DNA from: an uncultured Lachnospiraceae bacterium
GTDB lineage: Bacteria > Bacillota_A > Clostridia > Lachnospirales > Lachnospiraceae
DNA length: 20,776 bases
NCBI GenBank assembly: GCA_910585655.1
Contig: CAJUFW010000032.1
Coordinates: 3,895 to 24,670, forward strand
Direction of reading: 5' to 3'
A program made the translations under genes and the position numbers. Numbering within the stretch: position 1 is the stretch's first letter; every line of letters begins with the position of its first letter. Shown here in pieces: positions 7,745-14,842 of this stretch. Below the pieces are notes generated by a model. That model had not been told where the DNA came from. It was given only the letters and a program-made list of their open reading frames with translations, and did not search any database.

Positions 7745-7779
7745 TTCCGGCAGGTGCGAAAGCGCCTGCCGGAATTTTT
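7745..7779 (+). terminator. Rho-independent terminator of the Cys/Gly-rich gene
   Basis: A perfect 10-bp stem TTCCGGCAGG (7745-7754) / CCTGCCGGAA (7765-7774), with an inner GC-gaaa-GC cap, is followed by TTTTTC. It starts 12 bases after the stop codon. Confidence 0.92.
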
Positions 7780-7785
7780 CTAGTT

Positions 7786-7813
7786 GAAAAAGAATTCCAC
7801 TTTGTGGAATTCT
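7786..7813 (-). terminator. Minus-strand terminator, backup for the small acidic gene
   Basis: A perfect 10-bp inverted repeat AGAATTCCAC (7791-7800) / GTGGAATTCT (7804-7813) has a 3-base loop and is followed on the minus strand by a T-rich tail. It is the second stop for transcripts coming from the small gene at 7876-8100. Confidence 0.7.
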
Positions 7814-7860
7814 CGCACCGAGCGCGGTTGTCTTACGGCAACATCTTCCATTCATATAAG

Positions 7861-7895
7861 AAAAAGTCGGGCGGCTTACTGCTGCCCGGCTTTTT
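7861..7895. terminator. Bidirectional terminator overlapping the end of the small acidic gene
   Basis: AAAAAGTCGGGC (7861-7872) pairs with GCCCGGCTTTTT (7884-7895), giving A-run, GC-stem and T-run on both strands. The stop codon of the minus-strand gene (7876-7878) lies in its loop, so the last codons double as terminator stem. Confidence 0.85.
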
Positions 7896-8100
7896 CTTCG
7901 GCTTTCCATCGCCAAAAGCGTTTCAAACATTCTTCACATTCTGTATCAATTTCATAAATCGTATTGTCCTCCATCACCAGCTCCGTCCGGTTCCGCGCTC
8001 TTTCCTCCGGCACCGCCTCGGCAGCCTCCTGTTTCTTTTGATCTTCCTTCATTTTATTTCTGAAAAAACGATATTCTTCATAATCTTGAAAATGTATCAT
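7876..8100 (-). CDS. Small acidic hypothetical protein with a CxxC motif
   Basis: A 74-residue protein I do not recognise. It begins MIHFQDYEEYRFF, continues with a charged, probably helical stretch (KMKEDQKKQEAAEAVPEERARNR in outline) and then a short beta-like part with ECEEC, ending in a Trp/Lys-rich tail. No signal peptide or membrane segment. A start-proximal AGGAAG is rather far (about 13 bases) from the ATG. Support for a real gene comes from the terminator placed exactly at its 3' end, a plausible promoter upstream, and charged, non-repetitive protein composition. It is transcribed away from aroC. It could instead be a fortuitous frame. Confidence 0.6.
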   Translation of the reverse strand: MIHFQDYEEYRFFRNKMKEDQKKQEAAEAVPEERARNRTELVMEDNTIYEIDTECEECLKRFWRWKAEEKAGQQ

Positions 8101-8110
8101 AGCTGTCTAC

Positions 8111-8139
8111 TTGCTTCCTGCCTACAGATGATATATTAT
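8111..8139 (+). promoter_or_regulatory. Probable promoter of aroC
   Basis: TTGCTT (8111-8116), 17-base spacer, TATTAT (8134-8139), about 48 bases before the aroC start. It sits head-to-head with the promoter proposed for the small minus-strand gene. Confidence 0.5.
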
Positions 8140-8162
8140 ATATATGAATGAAAAAAACACAA
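8135..8162 (-). promoter_or_regulatory. Possible promoter of the small acidic gene
   Basis: Minus strand TTGTGT (8157-8162), 16-base T-rich spacer, TATAAT (8135-8140), 35 bases before the start at 8100. The surrounding AT repeat makes chance matches easier. Confidence 0.4.
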
Positions 8163-8186
8163 TGCTACTAGAGAGGAGTTGTTTTT

Positions 8187-9335
8187 ATGTCTGGTTCCAG
8201 TTTTGGCACCTTATTTCGGATCACCACCTGGGGAGAATCACACGGACCTGCTCTGGGAGTGGTGATAGACGGCTGTCCGGCAGGGATTCCCCTTACCGAG
8301 CAGGACATACAGCCCTATATGGATCGGCGTAAGCCAGGGCAGACCCGCTATACCACTCCCAGAAAAGAAAGCGATACGGTAGAGTTATTATCCGGTATTT
8401 TTGAAGGGAAAACCACCGGTACCCCGATTTCTGTTCTGGTACGCAATACCAACCAGCAGTCAAAAGATTATTCCCACCTGGAGTCCGTCTATCGTCCGGG
8501 GCATGCAGACTATACCTTTGACGCAAAATACGGCATACGAGACTACCGTGGAGGCGGACGTTCCTCCGGCAGAGAAACACTTGCACGGGTCGCCGCCGGA
8601 GCCATCGCCGCCCGTCTGCTTTCGGAGCTTGGGATTGATGTCCTCGCTTATACCGCCGCAATCGGTCCTGTTTCCCTTCCGCAGCCGCAGACAGAAAACG
8701 GCTTGATCCGCCGAGAGGATGTTATTGCCAGTCCGCTTTATCTGCCTGACCCTGCCGCCAGCAAGGAAGCAGAAGCCTATTTGCTTAACCAAATACAGCA
8801 GCAGGATTCTGCCGGCGGTATCATCGCCTGCCAAGTAACGGGACTTCCTGCCGGAATCGGAGAACCGGTCTTTGACAAGCTAGACGCTTGTCTTGCCAAA
8901 GCAGTCCTTTCCATCGGCGCCGTCAAGGGCGTGGAATTTGGGACAGGCTTTCATGCGGCAGCTATGACCGGATCCGAGCATAACGATGCCTTTTGCCAAA
9001 TCGACGGTAAGATCAGCAAGCGTACCAACCACGCCGGCGGCGTATTAGGCGGTATGAGCGACGGCAGCCCTTTGCTGCTTCGAGCCGCTCTAAAACCGAC
9101 GCCTTCGATTGCCCGCACGCAACAGACCGTTCGCAGCGACGGAACCGAAACCGAGCTGTCTATCCATGGTCGTCACGATCCCGTTATCGTCCCGCGTGCT
9201 GTCGTGGTTGTCGAGGCAATGGTCGCCATCACGTTGGCTGACCTGCTGTTGCAAAACGCGACTTCCCGTATCAAACAGGTTAAAAAAATCTATTTTTCAT
9301 TTGCGGCGCAAAAGCCACCGGGCGGCAAGCTGTAA
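8187..9335 (+). CDS. aroC: Chorismate synthase
   Basis: Last step of the shikimate pathway: converts 5-enolpyruvylshikimate 3-phosphate to chorismate with reduced FMN, in the cytoplasm. The first family signature is seen as TTWGESHGPALGVVIDGCPAG (active-site H19), the second histidine as RPGHADYTF (H106), the second signature as GGGRSSGRETLARVAAGA (R125, S126, S127), and the third as the run ending VVVVEAMVAITLADLL. The ribosome binding site is GAGAGGAG ahead of ATG 8187; the nested upstream ATG at 8144 is out of frame. The gene stands alone rather than in an aro operon. The last 13 residues (FSFAAQKPPGGKL) lie beyond the usual family end and are encoded where the gene overlaps the convergent pstA by 39 bases. 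Confidence 0.97.
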   Translation: MSGSSFGTLFRITTWGESHGPALGVVIDGCPAGIPLTEQDIQPYMDRRKPGQTRYTTPRKESDTVELLSGIFEGKTTGTPISVLVRNTNQQSKDYSHLESVYRPGHADYTFDAKYGIRDYRGGGRSSGRETLARVAAGAIAARLLSELGIDVLAYTAAIGPVSLPQPQTENGLIRREDVIASPLYLPDPAASKEAEAYLLNQIQQQDSAGGIIACQVTGLPAGIGEPVFDKLDACLAKAVLSIGAVKGVEFGTGFHAAAMTGSEHNDAFCQIDGKISKRTNHAGGVLGGMSDGSPLLLRAALKPTPSIARTQQTVRSDGTETELSIHGRHDPVIVPRAVVVVEAMVAITLADLLLQNATSRIKQVKKIYFSFAAQKPPGGKL

Positions 9336-10172
9336 GACAAATACGAACAATACGAGAAAGAACGCCAGTCTCCACGTATCGGTATAAAATTCTTCTTTTC
9401 CTGCGCCGCCCCGTTCAGAAGAATACAGATAAAGCTGTACTGCCAGCGTTCTGCCGGAATCCAACAGTGATTCCGGCATTTTTTCTGCCGTCCCCGAAGT
9501 ATAAAGCAGCGCTGCCGTTTCTCCTACGATTTTTCCGACTGCCAGCAAAACCCCTGATAAAATCCCGGTAGATGCCTCCGGCAGCACCAGCCGGAACAAA
9601 ACGCTAAGCTTGCCTGCCCCAACGCCTCGTCCTCCTTCCCGCAGTTCTTTCGGCACTTCTTTTAACGCTTTTTCTGTTGTCTGTACAATCAGCGGCAAGA
9701 CAACGATGGTCATCGTCAAGCTTCCTGCAAGGATCGAATATCCCATCCGCAGCGTTGTTACAAAAAACACCATACCAAACAGCCCGTAAAGTACCGACGG
9801 GATTCCTGCCAGCAGCTCCATACCAAAGTCAAGCAACTCCGCAATCCTGCTTCCCCTACGTTCGTATTCTACCAAAAAAACGGCTGTCCCTATCCCAAAA
9901 GGCAGAACAAAAGCCAGACAGACCAATACCATTATCAAGGTGTTGCAGAAAGGAATCCAAACTTCCTGCCCAACGATCCACTTCTGCCCCTGTATCCCCT
10001 TTACACCCCTTATGGCATTCGGAAACAGTCCGGCTATCACTTCTATCAGTTCTCCTGCCAAGCTTCCTGCCAACATACAGCCAAACAGATAACAGCCGAA
10101 AAACAAAGTCAGCAACCCGGCAAAGCAGACGGCAGCTTCCCCCAATACCTCAAAAGTCTGTTTTTTCTGCAT
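9297..10172 (-). CDS. pstA: Phosphate ABC transporter permease PstA
   Basis: Second permease of the phosphate importer. At 291 residues it has about six membrane segments, a family-typical external loop with a Trp (GIQGQKWIVG), the PstA/PstC hallmark AGIPSVLYGLFGM, and the ATPase-contact loop GGRGVGAGKLSVLFRLVLPEA. ATG at 10172 follows AGGAGG, which lies inside the end of pstC; the gap to pstC is only 5 bases, so the two are probably translated in coupling. The 3' end overlaps aroC by 39 bases in convergent orientation, and no pstB or phoU gene follows, so the ATPase must be encoded elsewhere. Confidence 0.94.
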   Translation of the reverse strand: MQKKQTFEVLGEAAVCFAGLLTLFFGCYLFGCMLAGSLAGELIEVIAGLFPNAIRGVKGIQGQKWIVGQEVWIPFCNTLIMVLVCLAFVLPFGIGTAVFLVEYERRGSRIAELLDFGMELLAGIPSVLYGLFGMVFFVTTLRMGYSILAGSLTMTIVVLPLIVQTTEKALKEVPKELREGGRGVGAGKLSVLFRLVLPEASTGILSGVLLAVGKIVGETAALLYTSGTAEKMPESLLDSGRTLAVQLYLYSSERGGAGKEEFYTDTWRLAFFLVLFVFVLQLAARWLLRRK

Positions 10173-10177
10173 ACCGC

Positions 10178-11005
10178 CTACCTCCTACGCCTCCAAATGA
10201 TTCCTGCCAACGCTGTCAGCACCAGCAGCACCACCCCCATCACATACAGCATCTGTCTGTGTAAGCCGACTGCATATCCCATTTCCATAGCAATCCCGGA
10301 AGTAAGCGTCCGAATCCCGGAACGAAACCCTCTCGGAAGCAGCGGCTGATTCCCTGCTACCATAGAAACCGCCATGGTTTCGCCCATCGCCCGACTGACT
10401 GCCAATAAAATTCCGGTTCGCAATCCTTCGTATGCTGCCGGAAGCTCCACCAACCATATCGCCCGGATTTTACTAGCGCCAAGCGTCCTTGCTCCCAACA
10501 GCCATTCCTGCGGCACTTCCGCTAACGCGCTGCTGCTAACCTCGGCTATCGTAGGAAGCAGCATAAACGCCAACAAAAGAATAGCAGCAAGCAAGCTGTT
10601 CCCGTTCCCGCCAACGCATTCTCTGATAGCCGGCACCAATACCAGCATTCCCCAAAAACCGTAGATTACCGAAGGGATACCTGCCAAAACCGCCAGCATC
10701 CCCCGATAGAGGGCAGAAAGACCGCGCGGACAATATTCTTTTATGTATACCGCTGCCAAAATCCCAATCGGCGCTGCCAGCGCTACCGCCCCTCCTGTCA
10801 CCAGACAAGTTCCGGCTAACATCGGCAGGATCCCATAAGAAGGAGGCATCTCTTCCGGAGCCCAGCGTCGCCCAAACAGAACCTCTGCAAGCGGAATCTG
10901 CAGCAACGCCGGAAACGCTCCGCAAAACAGAAAGCCTGCAAACAACAACAGAAAGCATAACGCGCTTCCTGCCAAAAGCCCAAACAGTCCCTTCCCCTCG
11001 CCCAT
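10178..11005 (-). CDS. pstC: Phosphate ABC transporter permease PstC
   Basis: First permease of the phosphate importer, 275 residues with about six membrane helices. Visible features are the N-terminal helix, a short external loop with GRRWAPEEMPPSYGILPML, the hallmark AGIPSVIYGFWGMLVL, and the EAA loop GARTLGASKIRAIWLVELPAA, followed by AVSRAMGETMAVSMVAGN as in known PstC proteins. ATG at 11005 has GGAGAG about 14 bases upstream, a little far. It lies 22 bases after the pstS-like gene and 5 before pstA. Confidence 0.94.
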   Translation of the reverse strand: MGEGKGLFGLLAGSALCFLLLFAGFLFCGAFPALLQIPLAEVLFGRRWAPEEMPPSYGILPMLAGTCLVTGGAVALAAPIGILAAVYIKEYCPRGLSALYRGMLAVLAGIPSVIYGFWGMLVLVPAIRECVGGNGNSLLAAILLLAFMLLPTIAEVSSSALAEVPQEWLLGARTLGASKIRAIWLVELPAAYEGLRTGILLAVSRAMGETMAVSMVAGNQPLLPRGFRSGIRTLTSGIAMEMGYAVGLHRQMLYVMGVVLLVLTALAGIIWRRRR

Positions 11006-11027
11006 ACTGCAAGTCGGCTCTCCTTCC

Positions 11028-11945
11028 TTATTGGTTTCTCTTTTTCCATGTGCTGTCCGCCCCCATAAAAATCCGGCGGATTTCCTCTTTTGTCAGACTT
11101 TCCACCGGATTTTGTTCGTTTACCAGGATCACCAGACCGTCCATCGCTACCGCTGCCCAAATCACCTGTTCCCTTTCTTCTTTTGTCAGATCTCTTGACA
11201 GGAGCGCCACGTCTGCGCTTCCTTGCAGCAAAAGAGCCATTCCGGAACCAGAATCGCTCTCCTGCAGCTCGATTTCTCTTATCTTCTCTTCTCCTGCCTC
11301 TTTGATACTCCTTTGATAACCTTCTGCCCATTGCTGCGCCAAAGGCATCACCGTAGAAGAGCCTGCCAAAACCAATTTTTTCTCTTGCGATGGATCGATA
11401 TCGATTGTAAAATTTGCTTCCGTGATATCGGTCTTACCACCCGCTCTACACGCAAGATACCCTGCCTCTTCTGCCTGCCGTTGTCCCTCTGCAGAAAGAA
11501 CGTACTGCAAGAAAGCCTGCCCTTCCTTTTCTTCCTTTCGGACAGCTATATAAAACGGTCTTGTATAGGGATAACTGCCGTCTTTCATATGTTCTATCGT
11601 CGGCTCTACCCGATCGATTTGAATCGCCTTAACACCCAGCAGATGATCCTGAAGCGAACCATAACCTATTGCGTAGGGATTTCCCGCTATCATAGCCAGC
11701 AGGCTTCCGCTTCGATTTACCGTTACCGCCTCTCCGGTCAGCAAAAGCGTTCGCTTTTCTCCTTCTTCCGTTTGCAGATCAAACAGATCCAAAAAAGCGC
11801 TCCGTGTTCCGGAGCCGCTTTCTCTTGTTACTACCATAATTTCTCTCTCAGGTTGCCAGCCACTTCTTTTTCCCAGACCGGATTGAACGAAAATCGTCGC
11901 GATTCCGGCAATCAATCCTGTACCAATCGCCAGAAGTGGGAACAA
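11028..11945 (-). CDS. PstS-like phosphate-binding protein with lobes in reversed (circularly permuted) order, membrane-anchored
   Basis: Presumed binding protein of the adjacent PstCA. Residues 1-20 are a membrane helix with no lipobox cysteine. Residues 35-165 match the C-terminal half of ordinary PstS: VVTRESGSGTRSAF (38-51), NPYAIGYGSL, DGSYPYTRPFYI and QYVLSAEGQ. After a linker (about 167-190), residues 191-300 match the N-terminal half: LAGSSTVMPLAQQW (193-206), a SDSGSGMA turn (230-237), ADVALLSRDL (D245), AMDGLVILVNEQNPV and IRRIFMG. The protein ends at TWKKRNQ, near the position where normal PstS crosses between halves. Phosphate-contact residues equivalent to both halves appear present (R41, S45-T47; S197-T198; D245). 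The start is uncertain: TTG at 11945 lacks a ribosome site, and the basic residues upstream (KLKSKIERQRY) look like part of the protein but have no ATG or GTG. Confidence 0.85.
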   Translation of the reverse strand: MFPLLAIGTGLIAGIATIFVQSGLGKRSGWQPEREIMVVTRESGSGTRSAFLDLFDLQTEEGEKRTLLLTGEAVTVNRSGSLLAMIAGNPYAIGYGSLQDHLLGVKAIQIDRVEPTIEHMKDGSYPYTRPFYIAVRKEEKEGQAFLQYVLSAEGQRQAEEAGYLACRAGGKTDITEANFTIDIDPSQEKKLVLAGSSTVMPLAQQWAEGYQRSIKEAGEEKIREIELQESDSGSGMALLLQGSADVALLSRDLTKEEREQVIWAAVAMDGLVILVNEQNPVESLTKEEIRRIFMGADSTWKKRNQ

Positions 11946-12051
11946 ATACCGCTGCCGTTCTATCTTTGATTTTAATTTTTGACTTCCTGCCCTGTTCGCC
12001 GCCCTTCCCCTCTTTTCTCCCCTTTATCCTGCCCCGTTTTGGAGTCTTTCT
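11946..12051 (-). other. Purine-rich gap between the MATE and pstS-like genes
   Basis: No hairpin, no ATG and no clear promoter on the minus strand. The pstS-like frame is open back to a TAA at 12024-12026, so its true start lies somewhere inside this gap or at TTG 11945. Read-through from the MATE gene is likely. Confidence 0.5.
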
Positions 12052-13416
12052 TTATTGTATGCCGTTATCCGGCTTTAAATTCCTGCGGCACCAGAGGTGA
12101 AAGGTAATAAAGGTCGTTATCGCCGCCAGTACGTCCGCTACTGGCTCTGCCAAAAAGACTGCCATCAATTTATCTGCGAAAAACAACGGAAGAATATAAA
12201 TCAATGGAATCAGCAATATTACTTTTCGTAATAGGGCAAGTATCAGAGAAATCTTCGCCTGTCCCAAGGCAAGGAAGGACTGCTGGCACCCGGTCTGCGC
12301 ACCGAATATGATCGTTCCTGCCAAAAAGATCCGCATAGCCCATACGGTAATGCCCATCAGCTCCACATCATTGGAAAACACCCGTACCAATACCTGTGGA
12401 ACAAGCATAATCAACAGCCAGCAGCTAACGCTGTAGACCAGAGTAGAGGTAATCAGCAACCTGGTCGCCTTTTTTACCCGATCTATCTTCCCCGCGCCGT
12501 AATTAAAGCTGATGATAGGCTGCGCCCCCTGGGAAAGCCCCTGCATCGGCAGCATAATCATCTGCATCACGCTTCCGATGATCGTATAGGCGCCTACTGC
12601 CAAATCACCCCCGTATTTTTGCAGCGAGGAATTTAGGGCTACGCTTAATAAACTTTCCGTGCTTTGCATCACAAACGGCGAAATCCCCAAGGCAAGCACC
12701 GGAAGCAGTACCTTCGCTTCCGGCTTCATCATCGCAAAACGGATTTTTAGCGTCGTCTTTCGTCCTGTTAAAAAGCGCATTACCCAAAATGCGGATACTC
12801 CCTGGGATAAGATAGTAGCCAACGCCGCCCCCTGTACTCCTAGCTTTAGCACAAAAATAAAAATCGGATCAAGGAGAATGTTGCAAACTGCTCCGATGAT
12901 TACAGTCAGCATACTGACTTTGGTATAGCCTTGTGTCGTAATAAACGCATTCATTCCCAACGAAAGCTGTACGAAAATCGTCCCGAATACATAAATCCTC
13001 ATATACCCTACCGCATATCCGATGGTCGCTTCGCTGGCTCCAATCGCCCATAACAGCGGTTCTCCAAATAGTTGAAACGCCACGGTCAATAAAACGGAGG
13101 TAACAAGCAGTGCGCTCAGGCAGTTTCCCATAATCCGTTCTGCCTCGTCGTTTTTCTGCTTTCCCATCATAATCGCGGCTCTTGGAGATCCGCCCATCCC
13201 GATTAAAGCGCTAAACGCCGAAATCAGCATAATAACAGGCAACACCAAGCCCACCCCGGTCAGCGCCTGGGCTCCGGCGTCCGGCATATGCCCGATATAA
13301 ATTCGATCAACAATGTTATAAAGCATGTTGACGACCTGCGCCGTTATCGTCGGCACCGCCAATGAAAACAACAACTTCCCGATTTTCCCATTTCCCAGAT
13401 CTGCACCCTTTGCCAT
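12052..13416 (-). CDS. MATE family multidrug/cation antiporter (MepA-like)
   Basis: A 454-residue, twelve-helix membrane transporter of the multi-antimicrobial extrusion family, exporting drugs or metabolites in exchange for Na+ or H+. The first helix region (LLFSLAVPTITAQVVNMLYNIVDRIYIGH in outline) is the clearest family signature; the second half repeats the pattern at SPFVMQSTESLLSVALN, and QGAQPIISFNYGAGK is also typical. ATG 13416 directly follows AGGAGG, which overlaps the stop of the coiled-coil gene 9 bases upstream. It is thus a likely fifth gene of the cassette transcript, although MATE genes are common and its link to the cassette may be only positional. No terminator is visible in the 106 bases before the pst genes. 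Substrate unknown. Confidence 0.94.
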   Translation of the reverse strand: MAKGADLGNGKIGKLLFSLAVPTITAQVVNMLYNIVDRIYIGHMPDAGAQALTGVGLVLPVIMLISAFSALIGMGGSPRAAIMMGKQKNDEAERIMGNCLSALLVTSVLLTVAFQLFGEPLLWAIGASEATIGYAVGYMRIYVFGTIFVQLSLGMNAFITTQGYTKVSMLTVIIGAVCNILLDPIFIFVLKLGVQGAALATILSQGVSAFWVMRFLTGRKTTLKIRFAMMKPEAKVLLPVLALGISPFVMQSTESLLSVALNSSLQKYGGDLAVGAYTIIGSVMQMIMLPMQGLSQGAQPIISFNYGAGKIDRVKKATRLLITSTLVYSVSCWLLIMLVPQVLVRVFSNDVELMGITVWAMRIFLAGTIIFGAQTGCQQSFLALGQAKISLILALLRKVILLIPLIYILPLFFADKLMAVFLAEPVADVLAAITTFITFHLWCRRNLKPDNGIQ

Positions 13417-13425
13417 CGCTTCCTC

Positions 13426-14832
13426 CTATAACGTTATCTCATAATTTCGGAGCATATCCGCCAACAGCTCTTGTTCTTGAGGATAGCTTTTTTGAAACAT
13501 CCTCAGTTCATCCTTTGCCTGTTCTTGAAGCTGGCTGTTGTACTCCAACCGTTCCCGCAGCTTTTTCCGCCGCAGGTTCAGACGGTAACGGATTTCTTCC
13601 ATTTCCTTCTGATCCAAAAGAGCTTCCGCCTGTCTTGACCAGATGTCCGGATCGTGAAGCCTAAGCTTTCCCAATACCTGAAAAAGCTGCCACTCATAAC
13701 GGCGCAGTACGTCCAGGCTTTGCTCTTTCCTATCCATATCGTCCTTTAAGGCTACATACTGCTCCCATCGCGCCTTTAATTCTCTGGAATGATTGACCGC
13801 ATATTTGTCATAGCTATAGTCCAAAGAGGACGTATTGTTCACATATTTGATTTTTACCCGGTTCTGTAAGGTAATCAATCGGTTCTGTTTTTTATAATTC
13901 AGCTTTTTGGCATAGACGCTTCGTCTTCCCTCATAAAACAAGTAAGCGCCCAACAACGCCGCTCCTCCTGCCGTTACCAAAAACGGTGCAGTTACAGGCA
14001 GCTCTAACACCAGCAGCAAATACAGATACAGCACAAACAGCCCTACCACCATGGCGCCTCCTGTTATGCCGATTTTATAAAGAAAGCGTGTCTTGTCCGC
14101 CAGCTCGTCTTCCTCATACAACAACACGCCCTTTTCCTCTTCCAATTTAATCAAATCGGATTTTATCAGCGCGCGGTACTCCTCTTCCTTCTCCAGCCTG
14201 TGGATTTCCTTGGGAAGCGTCTCCTGATAACGCTCCATAGTCTGGTACTGGAAATCCGTCAGGGTCATTCTCCGTCGTTTTAATTTGTCTGTTTCCTTTC
14301 GCAGCACAAGAATATGTCTTGCCGCGTCCTCTAACTGCATACGCTCCTCTTCCTCTGCCCGTTCGATTAGCTGTGTGTCCTGCAGATAAGCCATGACCTC
14401 CTGATACTCGGTTCTGATTGCCGAAAGCAGAAGCCCTCCTTCCTGAAGGCTTTCGCAGCGTTCCTCTAAAAACCCCCTTATTTCCCGTTTTTCAAGCTTT
14501 GGTATCGTTCCATGAAAGACTTTGCCCGCAGACGGCAAAGATTCCTCCAATACACCGTCCTCTCCCGGAAACAATACGTCTCCCTCCGGTGTGGTGTCCT
14601 CCCAGGGAAGCGTATCCACCAGCGTATCGACCCATAGATCCAGTTCTCCCTCTTCCGGCGGCTTTGCTGTATCCGGGCTTTCCTGTCGCTCCTCTTGCTT
14701 CTGTTTTTCCGGCGTACTGCGCCGGCGTCGTTCCCGTTTGGAATAATGCGGAGCAGACTCTTCCCCTACCAATTGGATAAATTCGTTCATTTCCTGTTCT
14801 GACAATTCTATACGTTTACGGAATAGTCCCAT
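13426..14832 (-). CDS. Membrane-hairpin coiled-coil protein of the four-gene cassette
   Basis: A 468-residue protein without a recognised family name from me. Order: a short amphipathic start (MGLFRKRIELSEQEMNEFIQL), a low-complexity charged region rich in Arg/Lys then Glu/Pro (about 30-100), a coiled coil (about 110-245), two adjacent membrane helices (about 254-276 and 281-300), then another long coiled coil (about 305-468). The two helices would place both coiled coils on the cytoplasmic side. ATG 14832 follows AGGAG; the gene begins 10 bases after the TPR-like gene and ends 9 bases before the MATE gene. The architecture suggests a membrane anchor or scaffold for the cassette's soluble proteins. 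That role is inferred from shape and neighbours only. Confidence 0.9.
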   Translation of the reverse strand: MGLFRKRIELSEQEMNEFIQLVGEESAPHYSKRERRRRSTPEKQKQEERQESPDTAKPPEEGELDLWVDTLVDTLPWEDTTPEGDVLFPGEDGVLEESLPSAGKVFHGTIPKLEKREIRGFLEERCESLQEGGLLLSAIRTEYQEVMAYLQDTQLIERAEEEERMQLEDAARHILVLRKETDKLKRRRMTLTDFQYQTMERYQETLPKEIHRLEKEEEYRALIKSDLIKLEEEKGVLLYEEDELADKTRFLYKIGITGGAMVVGLFVLYLYLLLVLELPVTAPFLVTAGGAALLGAYLFYEGRRSVYAKKLNYKKQNRLITLQNRVKIKYVNNTSSLDYSYDKYAVNHSRELKARWEQYVALKDDMDRKEQSLDVLRRYEWQLFQVLGKLRLHDPDIWSRQAEALLDQKEMEEIRYRLNLRRKKLRERLEYNSQLQEQAKDELRMFQKSYPQEQELLADMLRNYEITL

Positions 14833-14842
14833 ATTGTTCTCC

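Noticed and set aside
11223..11969. A 248-residue plus-strand open frame opposite the pstS-like gene
   Set aside because: Lies antisense to a gene with clear family motifs, has no ribosome site, and its composition (Cys/His/Arg-rich, no motif) is that of a shadow frame.
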